Below, piece by piece: positions 7,016 through 14,124 of a stretch of 28,451 bases of DNA. The number at the start of each line of letters is the position of its first letter. Within the stretch, counting starts at the first letter, position 1. Position numbers and translations under genes: made by a program. This DNA comes from Actinomycetota bacterium. Lineage in GTDB: Bacteria; Actinomycetota; Thermoleophilia; Gaiellales; Gaiellaceae. Location of the stretch: the NCBI GenBank assembly GCA_005883245.1, contig VAXT01000091.1, forward strand, positions 1-28,451, in the 5' to 3' direction. The notes under the pieces are model-generated. The model made no database searches and was not told where the DNA came from. It was given only the letters and a program-made list of their open reading frames with translations.

Positions 7016-7948
7016 ACCGAAGAGCGGGAACAGCGTCTCGGTCTCGAGGAAGAACGTGAGCTCGACGATCTTGCCGTCCTCGATCTCGAGCACCTGGAGC
7101 GCCCACGGGTCGTAGCCGCTGCCCGTCTCGCTCGGCTTGTACTGGCCGAACGCGGGCGCGCCGTTGGCGGACACCGTGGGGATCATCTTCGAGCCCTTGC
7201 AGCCGATGCCCGGGCCGTACCACCACGCAAAGATGTCGTCGCGGCCGCGCAGCCACATGTCGAACGGAGGCATCGACTGCGTCGCGTCCTCCTGGATCAG
7301 GGCCACGAGCGCGTCCATGTCGTACTGCTCGAACGCCTCGACGTAGCGCGCGAGGAGCTCGGCGTCGGCCTTGTCGACCGAGCGCGACGCGTCGGCCAGG
7401 TCGAGCTTGCTCTCCTCGAGCGTGGCCCGCGCCCTCTGGAGCGCGCTGTTCACCGACGCGACGCTCGTGTCGAGCAGCTCCGCGACCTCGCCTGCCTTCC
7501 AGCGCAGGACCTCGCAGAGGATCAGGACGGCGCGCTGGCGCGGCGGAAGGTGCTGGAGGGCGGCGACGAGCGCCAGCCGGATCGTCTCGTTCGACTCGGC
7601 AACGACTGCGGGGTCGGGGATCGGCTGCACCCAGGTCGCCTCCGGCAGCGAGTTCAAGCTCTCCTCGACCGGCTCGCGCGAGGGGCCGAGGTCCATCGGG
7701 CGGGCACGCCGCTCGCGCCCGCTCAGCATGTCGAGGCAGACGTTCGTCGCGATCTTGTAGAGCCACGAGCGGAGCTGCGCGCGCCCCTCGAAGCGGTCGA
7801 TGGCACGCCAGGCGCGGATGAACGTCTCCTGGACGGCGTCCTCCGCCTCGAACGGCGACGCGAGCATGCGGTAGCAGTGCGCGGTCAGCTCTCCGCGGTA
7901 CTGCTCGAACTGTGCCTCCAGCTCCTGGGCGGCGGGGCTCGTCTGCAC
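6992..7948 (-). CDS. SigG-type ECF sigma factor with C-terminal SnoaL-like domain
   Basis: A 318-residue sigma-70-family factor of the SigG/TIGR02960 kind. Region 2 (about 15-85) contains EAEDAVQETFIRAWRAIDRF, which binds core polymerase and the -10. Region 4 (about 135-180) contains LPPRQRAVLILCEVLRWKAG and the helix-turn-helix SVASVNSALQRAR for the -35. Residues about 195-310 form a SnoaL/NTF2-like domain (DMDALVALIQEDATQSMPPF, then WWYGPG), which in related ECF groups replaces a separate anti-sigma factor and tunes activity. Start is GTG at 7948. The GNAT gene ends 9 bases upstream, so the two are probably cotranscribed. No anti-sigma gene with a zinc-binding HxxxCxxC motif is adjacent, which agrees with control by the fused domain. 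Its regulon and signal are unknown. Confidence 0.92.
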   Translation of the reverse strand: MQTSPAAQELEAQFEQYRGELTAHCYRMLASPFEAEDAVQETFIRAWRAIDRFEGRAQLRSWLYKIATNVCLDMLSGRERRARPMDLGPSREPVEESLNSLPEATWVQPIPDPAVVAESNETIRLALVAALQHLPPRQRAVLILCEVLRWKAGEVAELLDTSVASVNSALQRARATLEESKLDLADASRSVDKADAELLARYVEAFEQYDMDALVALIQEDATQSMPPFDMWLRGRDDIFAWWYGPGIGCKGSKMIPTVSANGAPAFGQYKPSETGSGYDPWALQVLEIEDGKIVELTFFLETETLFPLFGLPARIDS

Positions 7949-7957
7949 GTCTTCACC

Positions 7958-8416
7958 CTAGCCAACGAGCTCCATCACAAGGATCTCGATCTTCCCGAAC
8001 GTCTCGTCCTGCTCGGTCTCGGTGCCGACACGGGCGAAACCGCATTTCTCCAGTACCCGGATCGAGCCGATGTTCGTCGTCGCCACCTCCGCGTAGAGCG
8101 GTCGGATGGTGAGCTCCTCGACGAACTCGGCCAGCGCCCGGGTCGCAAGGCCGCGGCCCCAGAACTCCCTGCCGAGCCAGTAGCCGACCAGGCGCTTGCC
8201 CTCCCGCTCCCAGCTGCTGATGTTGCCGGCCACCTCGCCGTCGGAGACGATCGTCTGCACGATGAGCTCGTCGTCGTCCATGATCCTGTGCCAGTGCTCG
8301 AAGAACGCCTCGCGCTCCCTGGCCGGGAACGCGGCCATCTCCACGGCCTCGGGATCACGCTGCTGCTCGAAGAAGACCGGAAGGTCGTCCTCGATCACGT
8401 CACGCAGCACTGCCAT
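7958..8416 (-). CDS. GNAT N-acetyltransferase (RimJ/RimL-like)
   Basis: A 152-residue acetyltransferase using acetyl-CoA. The acetyl-CoA pyrophosphate loop is visible in GYWLGREFWGRGLATRAL (R/Q-x-x-G-x-G/A). It is followed by the strand and helix IRPLYAEVATTNIGSIRVLE and KCGFARVG, the standard C-terminal motif B of the RimJ/RimL-like branch. Length is normal and no domain is missing. It lies immediately upstream of the sigma-factor gene on the same strand with 9 bases between. Acceptor substrate (protein N-terminus, aminoglycoside or small amine) cannot be read from the sequence. A 30-base palindrome lies upstream, between this gene and the broken peroxiredoxin. Confidence 0.9.
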   Translation of the reverse strand: MAVLRDVIEDDLPVFFEQQRDPEAVEMAAFPAREREAFFEHWHRIMDDDELIVQTIVSDGEVAGNISSWEREGKRLVGYWLGREFWGRGLATRALAEFVEELTIRPLYAEVATTNIGSIRVLEKCGFARVGTETEQDETFGKIEILVMELVG

Positions 8417-8423
8417 GGTCAGC

Positions 8424-8453
8424 CGAGGGACAGTCCCCAGGGCCTGTCCCTCG
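8424..8453. repeat. 30-base near-perfect palindrome (REP-like)
   Basis: Arms 8424-8437 (CGAGGGACAGTCCC) and 8440-8453 (GGGCCTGTCCCTCG) pair along 14 positions with one mismatch (8434 against 8443) around a 2-base centre. The right arm shares 13 exact bases with 5251-5263. It lies between two genes on the minus strand, downstream of the broken peroxiredoxin and upstream of the GNAT gene, so it could end transcription of the former. There is no T-tract. The form resembles REP-type intergenic palindromes. Confidence 0.6.
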
Positions 8454-8462
8454 CCGCATTCG

Positions 8463-9061
8463 TTACGGAGTCGTTCCGACCACGGCCGAATCCTGCTCCG
8501 GTTGCGGCACGACTCGGATGTACGGCTTCGGCGAGTCCCACTCGCCGAAGATCTCCTTCGCCTCGTCGTCCGAGACCGAGCCCGCGATGATCACGTCCTC
8601 GCCCTGCCGCCAGTTCACCGGCGTCGCCACCTTGTGGTTCGCGGTGAGCTGGAGCGAGTCGATCACGCGCAGCACCTCGTCGAAGTTACGGCCGGTCGTC
8701 ATCGGGTAGATGAGGATCAGCTTCACCTTCTTGTCCGGCCCGACGACGAAGACGTTCCGCACGGTCTGGTTGTCCTCGGATAGTTCGGCGCCTCGCCCTG
8801 CGTCTCTTCGATGTCCTTGGCCCAGCCCTTGTGGTCGCTCGTCGTGTCGACGGAGAGCCCGATGATCTTCACGTTCCGCCGTTCGAACTCGGGCTTGATC
8901 CGCGCCATGTAGCCGAGCTCGGTCGTGCAGACCGGAGTGAAGTCCTTCGGGTGCGAGAAGAGCACGGCCCAGCCGTCGCCGATCCAGTCGTGGAAGCGGA
9001 TGTGCCCTTCGGTCGTGTCCGCCTCGAAGTCCGGTGCCGTGTCGCCGATCTTCAGTGCCAT
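8463..9061 (-). pseudogene. 1-Cys peroxiredoxin (Prx6/AhpC-TSA type), frameshifted by an internal deletion
   Basis: The product would reduce peroxides through a single peroxidatic cysteine. The N-terminal part (9061 to about 8782) reads MALKIGDTAPDFEADTTEGH, with the active site HPKDFTPVCTTELGYMA and then KGWAKDIEETQGEAPNYP. The C-terminal part, in another frame (about 8780 to 8463), reads SEDNQTVRNVFVVGPDKK, then TGRNFDEVLRVIDSLQ and TPVNWRQGEDVIIAGSVSD. Both halves are typical Prx6. The family segment that should join them (about 20 residues between NYP and the P-N-A-S/E-D-N region) is absent and the frame changes. The join lies at 8776-8782 on the string TCCGA, as if a non-multiple-of-three stretch was lost between short repeats. 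The start has a strong AAGGAGG five bases upstream. Either a true pseudogene or an assembly error; without the lesion it would be an ordinary intact enzyme of about 218 residues. Confidence 0.85.
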
Positions 9062-9144
9062 GGGGTCCTCCTTCGCCAGAAAGCGTGTATCCCATCACAA
9101 CGGCGGGCTCCGCGGCGGTATTCGCCTGTGGCATGCTCAACCAC

Positions 9145-9387
9145 ATGGATGACACCCAGATCCACGAGCGGATCGAGAAGCTCGTCGCCGAGGAGCACGA
9201 GCTCTACGACCGCGTCGGCGAAGGCGGGCTGAACGCCGACGAGCACAACCGGCTCGAGTCGATCAAGGTCAGCCTCGACCAGTGCTGGGACCTGCTCCGT
9301 CAGCGCCGCGCGTTCCGTGAGTCGGGCCAGGATCCGGATGCGGCTCACGTGCGCGACCCCGAGACCGTCGAGCGCTACGAGCAATAG
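9145..9387 (+). CDS. DUF2630 family small protein
   Basis: An 80-residue, highly charged, mostly helical soluble protein. MDDTQIHERIEKLVAEEHEL and RLESIKVSLDQCWDLLRQRR are the hallmarks of DUF2630, a small actinobacterial family of unknown function. Sequence ends with DPETVERYEQ, also typical. An in-frame start upstream at 9034 would run into the divergent peroxiredoxin gene, and ATG 9133 adds only four residues; ATG 9145 matches family N-termini. It is followed 16 bases later by the GAF-cyclase gene on the same strand, so cotranscription is likely. The predicted structure is a short coiled-coil hairpin. No catalytic residues are evident. Confidence 0.85.
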   Translation: MDDTQIHERIEKLVAEEHELYDRVGEGGLNADEHNRLESIKVSLDQCWDLLRQRRAFRESGQDPDAAHVRDPETVERYEQ

Positions 9388-9403
9388 CGGCTGATCCGCG
9401 AGA

Positions 9404-10633
9404 ATGGCCGATGTGAGCGACGCCGGCGCACATCCAGGCGAAGCGGCGGAGCTCCAGCGCGAGCGCGATCGCGCCGAGGAACGCGAAGCCGCCGTTCGGG
9501 ACGTCGTCCAGACGATCGCGCGCACGACCTTCGACCTCGATGCGGTCCTGCAGACCGTGATCGACCGGGCGGTCCGACTCTGCCACGCGGACACCGGCAA
9601 CATCGCCCGCCGCGACGGCGACAAGGACGAGTACCGGATCGCGGCCTTCACGAGCATGACCCCCGAGTACGAGCGTCTTGTTCGAGAGCGCTTGTACAAG
9701 CCCGAGCGCGGGTCGATCGTCGGCCGGACGCTGCTCGAGAAGCGGATCGTGCACATCGGCGACGTGCTCGAGGATCCGCAATACGCCCTACCCGACCTGC
9801 AGAGGCTCGCGGGCTACCGCACCGCGCTCGGGGTCCCGATGATGCGGGAAGGCGTGCCGATCGGCGCGATCGCGGTCGCCCGCAACCAGGTGCGGCCGTT
9901 CGACGCCATGGAGATCAGGCTGATCGAGACGTTCGCCGACTTCGCGGTGATCGCGATCGAGAACGTCCGTCTCTTCCAGACTGTTGAGCGCCAGCGCACC
10001 GAGTTGGCGCAGTTCGCACCACACGTCGCGAACCTGCTCTCGACCGGAGACGGAGAGCAGCTCCTCGCCGGTCACCGCCGCGAGATCACCGCGCTCTTTT
10101 GCGATCTGCGCGGCTTCACGTCCTTCTCGGAGACCGCCGAGCCCGAGGAGGTCTTCAGCATCCTGCGCGAGTACCACACCGCAGCCGGCGAGGTCGTCTC
10201 GGCGAACGAAGGCACCATCGAGCACTTCGCAGGAGACGGGCTGATGGCGTTCTTCAATGATCCGGTCGAGATCGACGATCACGAGCTCGCGGCCGTGCGC
10301 ACCGCTGCGACGCTGGCCGAGCGCTTCACGACCCTCGCCGCGGACTGGCGCAAGCGTGGCTACGACCTCGGCCTCGGCATCGGGATCGCGACCGGCTACG
10401 CGACGCTCGGGCGGATCGGGTTCGAAGGACGCTACGAGTACGGCGCGATCGGCAATGCGGTCATTCTTGCCTCACGGCTGAGCGACGCAGCCGCGCCCGG
10501 CGAGATCCTGCTCAGCCAGCGTACCGACGCTTCGCTCGAGGGGCGAATCGCGACCGATCCCGTTCCCGTGCTGCGGCTCAAGGGCTTCACGCGGCCCGTC
10601 GTCGCGATGCGCCTGGTCGAGCTCTCCGGCTGA
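9404..10633 (+). CDS. GAF-domain class III nucleotide cyclase with an altered active site
   Basis: A 409-residue soluble protein: a short N-terminal helix (about 12-35), a GAF sensor domain (about 35-190, with IGDVLEDPQYALPDLQR and RTALGVPMMREGVPIGAIAV), a linker (QFAPHVANLLS), then a class III cyclase domain (about 225-409). The metal-binding Asp residues are present in ALFCDLRGFTSFSE and HFAGDGLMAFFNDP. The late motif reads YGAIGNAVILASRL. The Arg that stabilises the transition state is kept, but the Asn four residues before the conserved Ala-x-Arg is Ile354 (ATT at 10463-10465, one base from Asn AAT). Canonical substrate-selecting Lys and Asp/Thr are also not obvious. Activity may be low or the nucleotide may differ from ATP. 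GAF domains in such proteins often bind cyclic nucleotides or sense ligands. It follows the DUF2630 gene closely. Confidence 0.88.
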   Translation: MADVSDAGAHPGEAAELQRERDRAEEREAAVRDVVQTIARTTFDLDAVLQTVIDRAVRLCHADTGNIARRDGDKDEYRIAAFTSMTPEYERLVRERLYKPERGSIVGRTLLEKRIVHIGDVLEDPQYALPDLQRLAGYRTALGVPMMREGVPIGAIAVARNQVRPFDAMEIRLIETFADFAVIAIENVRLFQTVERQRTELAQFAPHVANLLSTGDGEQLLAGHRREITALFCDLRGFTSFSETAEPEEVFSILREYHTAAGEVVSANEGTIEHFAGDGLMAFFNDPVEIDDHELAAVRTAATLAERFTTLAADWRKRGYDLGLGIGIATGYATLGRIGFEGRYEYGAIGNAVILASRLSDAAAPGEILLSQRTDASLEGRIATDPVPVLRLKGFTRPVVAMRLVELSG

Positions 10634-10675
10634 ACCGAAAGCCAGCCAGCAGACCGTCAGTAGCATCGGTGGTCG

Positions 10676-13231
10676 ATGATCCGCGTCGCGCTCAGGGGGC
10701 TGCTCGGACGAAAGCTGCGGACGTCGCTGACCGCGATCGCGATCGTGCTCGGCGTCGCGATGGTCGCAGGCACGTTCATGCTGACCGACTCGATCGACAA
10801 GGCGTTCGACTCGATCTTCACCGACGTCCGCGCGGGGTCGAACGCCGTGATCAGCGGCAAGACTGCGTTCGACATCTCGGGCGACTCAGGCTCGGTGGCG
10901 CCGAGCCTCGACGCCTCACTCCTCGGAACGGTTCGCAGTCTGCCCGACGTCGAGGCGGCCGAGGGCAGTGTCGACGGCCAGGCGCAGCTGATCAGAAAGA
11001 ACGGCAAGGCGATCGTCTACGGCGGCGCGCCGAACCTCGGCTTCAGCATCGCGAACGGCGCGTCGCGCTTCAACCCGCTGACCCTCGTCGACGGATCGTG
11101 GCCGCAGCAGGGCGACGTTGTGATCGACAAGTCGACCGCGAAGAAGGAGCACTTCAAGATCGGACAGTCGGTGGGCGTGCAGGCCGAAGGACCGGCGCGG
11201 CGGCTGCGTATCTCCGGCTTCGTCCGCTTCGGCTCGGTCGCCACGATCGGCGGCGCCACGCTCTCCGGCTTCGCGCTGCCGACGGCCCAGGAGCTGTTCG
11301 ACAAGCGCGGCCGGCTGGACGAGATCGCGGTCGCCGCCAAGCCGGGCGTGTCGGACGAGCAGCTCGTCCGTGAGCTCCAGGCGAACGCGCCGCCGACCGC
11401 TCAGGTGAAGACGGCGGCCCAGCAGGCCGCGGATGACGCATCCGATACGAACAGCTTCATCTCGTTCCTGCGCGGCTTCCTGCTCGCCTTCGGCGGGATC
11501 GCCCTCTTCGTCGGCAGCTTCGTGATCGCAAACTCGCTCTCGATCACGATCGCGCAGCGAACGCGCGAGTTCGCAACCGTGCGCACGGTCGGCGCTTCCC
11601 GCCGACAGATTCTGACCTCGATCCTGATCGAGGCGGTCGTCGTCGGCGTGCTCGCGTCGCTCGTCGGGCTCCTGGCCGGCTTCGGGCTCGCCAAAGCGCT
11701 GTTCGCGCTCTTCGACGCCGTCGGCTTCACGCTGCCGAATAGCGGCCTCATCCTGACGCCGACCGCCGTCGTGATCGCGCTCACCGCCGGGATCGTGGTC
11801 ACGATCCTCGCGAGCATGCGGCCCGCGATCCGCGCGACGCGCGTGCCTCCACTGGCGGCCGTCCAGGAGGGGGCGATCTTGCCGCCCTCTCGACTCGCCT
11901 TCCTGCGTGTTCCCGGCTCGATCCTCCTGACGGTGCTCGGGTTCGCGGCCCTCTCCTGGGCCCTGTTCGCCGACCACAGCACGACCGGGCTTCTCGTCTG
12001 GATGGGCCTCGGTGCGCTGATGATCTTCCTCGGTGTCGCACTGCTCGCCGAGCGGCTCGTGCGGCCTCTCGCCACGTGGCTGGGCTGGCCCTCGGCGAGG
12101 CTCGGCGGCGCCGCGGGCGCGCTCGCGCGGAGCAACTCGCGGCGGAATCCACAGCGAACGGCATCGACGGCTTCGGCGCTGATGATCGGGCTCGCGCTCG
12201 TCACGCTCGTCGCGGTGCTCGCGGCCGGGATCATCTCGACGTTCCGGAGCGCCGTCGACGATCTCTGGAAGAACGCGGACTACGCCCTCACGGCCCAGAA
12301 CAACTTCTCGCCGATGCCGGTCAGCGTCGCGGCCGCCGCCGCGAAGGCGCCGGGCGTCGAGGCGGTCGGCAACGTCCGGGCCGGCCAGGCAAAAGCCTTC
12401 GGGAACGTCTACAACGCGACCGCGGTCAACCCCGCGGCCGGCCGAATCTTCTCCATCGACTGGAAAGACGGCTCCGATGCGGTTCTCGCTCGCCTCGGCG
12501 CCGACGGGGCCTTCGTCGACGACGGCTTCGCAAGCGACCACGGCCTCAAGGTCGGCTCGGCGTTTCGACAGACCTTCGCCGACGGCGAGACCGCACCCTT
12601 CCGCGTGCTGGGCATCTTCAAGCCTCCGACCGGTGGATCGCCGTTCGGCCCGGTCACGATCTCCGCCAGTACGTGGGACCGCTTCAACGACCAGCCGCAG
12701 AACCTCTACTCGTTCGTGATCATGAAACGCGGCGAGACGGACGCGAACCGGGCCGCCCTCGACCGCACGCTGAAGGAGTTCCCGAACGCCAAGGTGCAAA
12801 CCCGCTCGGAGTTCGTCGACAACCAGATCTCAGGGCTGAACTCCGTGCTCAACATCCTCTACATCCTGCTCGCGCTCTCGGTGCTGGTGAGCTTCTTCGG
12901 GATCGTGAACACGCTCGTGCTCTCCGTCTTCGAGCGGACACGGGAGATCGGAATGCTGCGCGCCGTGGGCATGACCCGGCGGCAGATTCGGCGCATGATC
13001 CGCCACGAGAGCATCATCACGGCGGCGATCAGCGGCGTCCTCGGAATCTTGCTCGGGATCGCGCTGGGAGCCCTCCTCGTAGCCCGGGTGGACTTCATCG
13101 ACTTCACGCTGCCCGTCACGCAGCTGGTCATCTTCGCCGTCGCAGCGATCGTGGTCGGGATCATCGCGGCCATCTTTCCGGCGCGACGAGCCGCGCGGCT
13201 GAACGTGCTGCAGGCGCTCCAGTATGAGTGA
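10676..13231 (+). CDS. FtsX/MacB-like ABC permease with two FtsX domains
   Basis: An 851-residue inner-membrane permease with two repeats. Each has a membrane anchor, a large extracytoplasmic domain (about 45-260 and 525-715) and a three-helix FtsX segment. The first FtsX segment includes NSLSITIAQRTREFATVRTV and the second NTLVLSVFERTREIGMLRAV followed by GMTRRQIRRMIRHESI, the cytoplasmic coupling helices that contact an ATPase. Such proteins work as mechanotransmitters or lipoprotein/peptide exporters and need a LolD/MacB-like ATP-binding subunit. Normally the ATPase gene is adjacent, but none is found here: the preceding gene is the cyclase (42 bases away) and the following gene is convergent, 6 bases away. 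Length is normal for the actinobacterial family and no lesion is seen. Substrate unknown. Confidence 0.93.
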   Translation: MIRVALRGLLGRKLRTSLTAIAIVLGVAMVAGTFMLTDSIDKAFDSIFTDVRAGSNAVISGKTAFDISGDSGSVAPSLDASLLGTVRSLPDVEAAEGSVDGQAQLIRKNGKAIVYGGAPNLGFSIANGASRFNPLTLVDGSWPQQGDVVIDKSTAKKEHFKIGQSVGVQAEGPARRLRISGFVRFGSVATIGGATLSGFALPTAQELFDKRGRLDEIAVAAKPGVSDEQLVRELQANAPPTAQVKTAAQQAADDASDTNSFISFLRGFLLAFGGIALFVGSFVIANSLSITIAQRTREFATVRTVGASRRQILTSILIEAVVVGVLASLVGLLAGFGLAKALFALFDAVGFTLPNSGLILTPTAVVIALTAGIVVTILASMRPAIRATRVPPLAAVQEGAILPPSRLAFLRVPGSILLTVLGFAALSWALFADHSTTGLLVWMGLGALMIFLGVALLAERLVRPLATWLGWPSARLGGAAGALARSNSRRNPQRTASTASALMIGLALVTLVAVLAAGIISTFRSAVDDLWKNADYALTAQNNFSPMPVSVAAAAAKAPGVEAVGNVRAGQAKAFGNVYNATAVNPAAGRIFSIDWKDGSDAVLARLGADGAFVDDGFASDHGLKVGSAFRQTFADGETAPFRVLGIFKPPTGGSPFGPVTISASTWDRFNDQPQNLYSFVIMKRGETDANRAALDRTLKEFPNAKVQTRSEFVDNQISGLNSVLNILYILLALSVLVSFFGIVNTLVLSVFERTREIGMLRAVGMTRRQIRRMIRHESIITAAISGVLGILLGIALGALLVARVDFIDFTLPVTQLVIFAVAAIVVGIIAAIFPARRAARLNVLQALQYE

Positions 13232-13237
13232 AGACCG

Positions 13238-13681
13238 CTACCGCTTAGTCGGCCCGGCGATCGCGTCCGAGGCGCGGAAGCGCTCGCCCAGGATGCGCCC
13301 GAGGTCGAGCACGAAGCGCAGCGCGAGCCGCGGTTGCATCAGACGCAGCCGCTGGAACGCCCCCTGCGTGAGAACGAGCGCCTCGGCCTCCTCGAGCGCG
13401 ACGACGTCCGCCGACCGTGGTAGCCCGTCGAAGAAGCCGACCTCGCCGAAGAGGTCGCCCGGCTCGAGCACGCGGACGCGCTTCGCCCCTTCGTCGCTCG
13501 GCACGAGCACCTCGAACGAGCCGCGCGAGATGACGAAGAAGCTGCGGTCGAGCTCGCCTGTGCGAACCGCAAACTCACCCGGGGCGTAGATGCGTGCCTG
13601 CGTGTACTCGAGCACGACCGTGAGGTCGGCCTCGTGCAGGTCGGCGAGGAAACCCCGGTGCTCGCCGTTCGACTCGCTCAT
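13238..13681 (-). CDS. Stand-alone cyclic-nucleotide-binding (CNB) domain protein
   Basis: A 147-residue soluble protein consisting of one CNB domain. RIYAPGEFAVRTGELDRSFF and VISRGSFEVLVPSDEG are the early beta-roll strands. The phosphate-binding cassette GDLFGEVGFFDGLPRSADVV (about 78-97) keeps the Glu that holds the ribose 2'-OH and the Arg that holds the cyclic phosphate, with Ser after the Arg as in CRP. The protein ends soon after the C-helix with no helix-turn-helix, so it is not a CRP-type transcription factor. It would act by protein contact. The start is ATG at 13681, because this overlaps the globin stop as ATGA (13678-13681). That coupling supports a joint function. A longer open frame to 13768 would lie inside the globin gene and is rejected. 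Nucleotide (cAMP or cGMP) not determinable. Confidence 0.88.
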   Translation of the reverse strand: MSESNGEHRGFLADLHEADLTVVLEYTQARIYAPGEFAVRTGELDRSFFVISRGSFEVLVPSDEGAKRVRVLEPGDLFGEVGFFDGLPRSADVVALEEAEALVLTQGAFQRLRLMQPRLALRFVLDLGRILGERFRASDAIAGPTKR

Positions 13682-14094
13682 CCAGCCCCAGTCGCAGCCC
13701 CTTGCAGCATCACGTCCTGCACCACGACGAAGGCCTCCTGCCACGCGGTCGTGTACTCCGGCTTCCATTGGTCACCCGCGATCTCGGCCATCGAGCCGAT
13801 CAGGACCTCGCCGACGACCGGGTAGTGCTCCGGTTGCGCCCCGTACTGGACGTGGCGGGAACCGAGATCCTGCAGGTCGGGGACGATGTCGTCCAGGTCG
13901 CGCAGCGACTCCCGCAAGACGACGAGCATGTTCAGCAAGGCCTCCCGCTGTCGCTCCATGTCGACGTCGGCGAACAGCGGCTGGACGGCCGGCGCCGTCT
14001 CGAACAGGCGGTCGTAGAACGTCTTCATCAGCTCGTCGCCGCGCGGAGCGACGAGGTCGAAGCTTTCCTCGAGGGTCTCTACGTCAACAGACAT
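13678..14094 (-). CDS. Single-domain globin related to Vitreoscilla haemoglobin/flavohaemoglobin
   Basis: A 138-residue haem protein. Compared from memory with Vitreoscilla globin, TFYDRLF gives Tyr27 at B10 and RQREALLNML gives Gln49 at E7, both distal-pocket residues of O2/NO-handling bacterial globins. SRHVQYG gives the proximal His81 (F8), and EHYPVVGEVLIG gives Tyr91, which hydrogen-bonds the proximal histidine in flavohaemoglobins. The glutamate that completes that triad in Vitreoscilla globin seems replaced (VMLQGAATG at the C-terminus). The protein has no reductase domain of its own. The gene is 30 bases downstream of a ferredoxin-NAD(P) reductase and is coupled by ATGA to the CNB protein. 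Likely roles are NO dioxygenation or oxygen binding with electrons from the neighbouring reductase; this is inference from context. Confidence 0.9.
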   Translation of the reverse strand: MSVDVETLEESFDLVAPRGDELMKTFYDRLFETAPAVQPLFADVDMERQREALLNMLVVLRESLRDLDDIVPDLQDLGSRHVQYGAQPEHYPVVGEVLIGSMAEIAGDQWKPEYTTAWQEAFVVVQDVMLQGAATGAG

Positions 14095-14124
14095 AGCGGC
14101 AGCTCCCCTGACTCGTGGACACCC

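Noticed and set aside
8463..9061. Programmed ribosomal frameshift in the peroxiredoxin
   Set aside because: No slippery heptamer at the join, and about 20 conserved residues are absent; a frameshift alone would not restore them.
10916..12799. 627-codon minus-strand open frame within the FtsX-like gene
   Set aside because: Shadow of the permease gene; highly charged, repetitive composition and no family resemblance.
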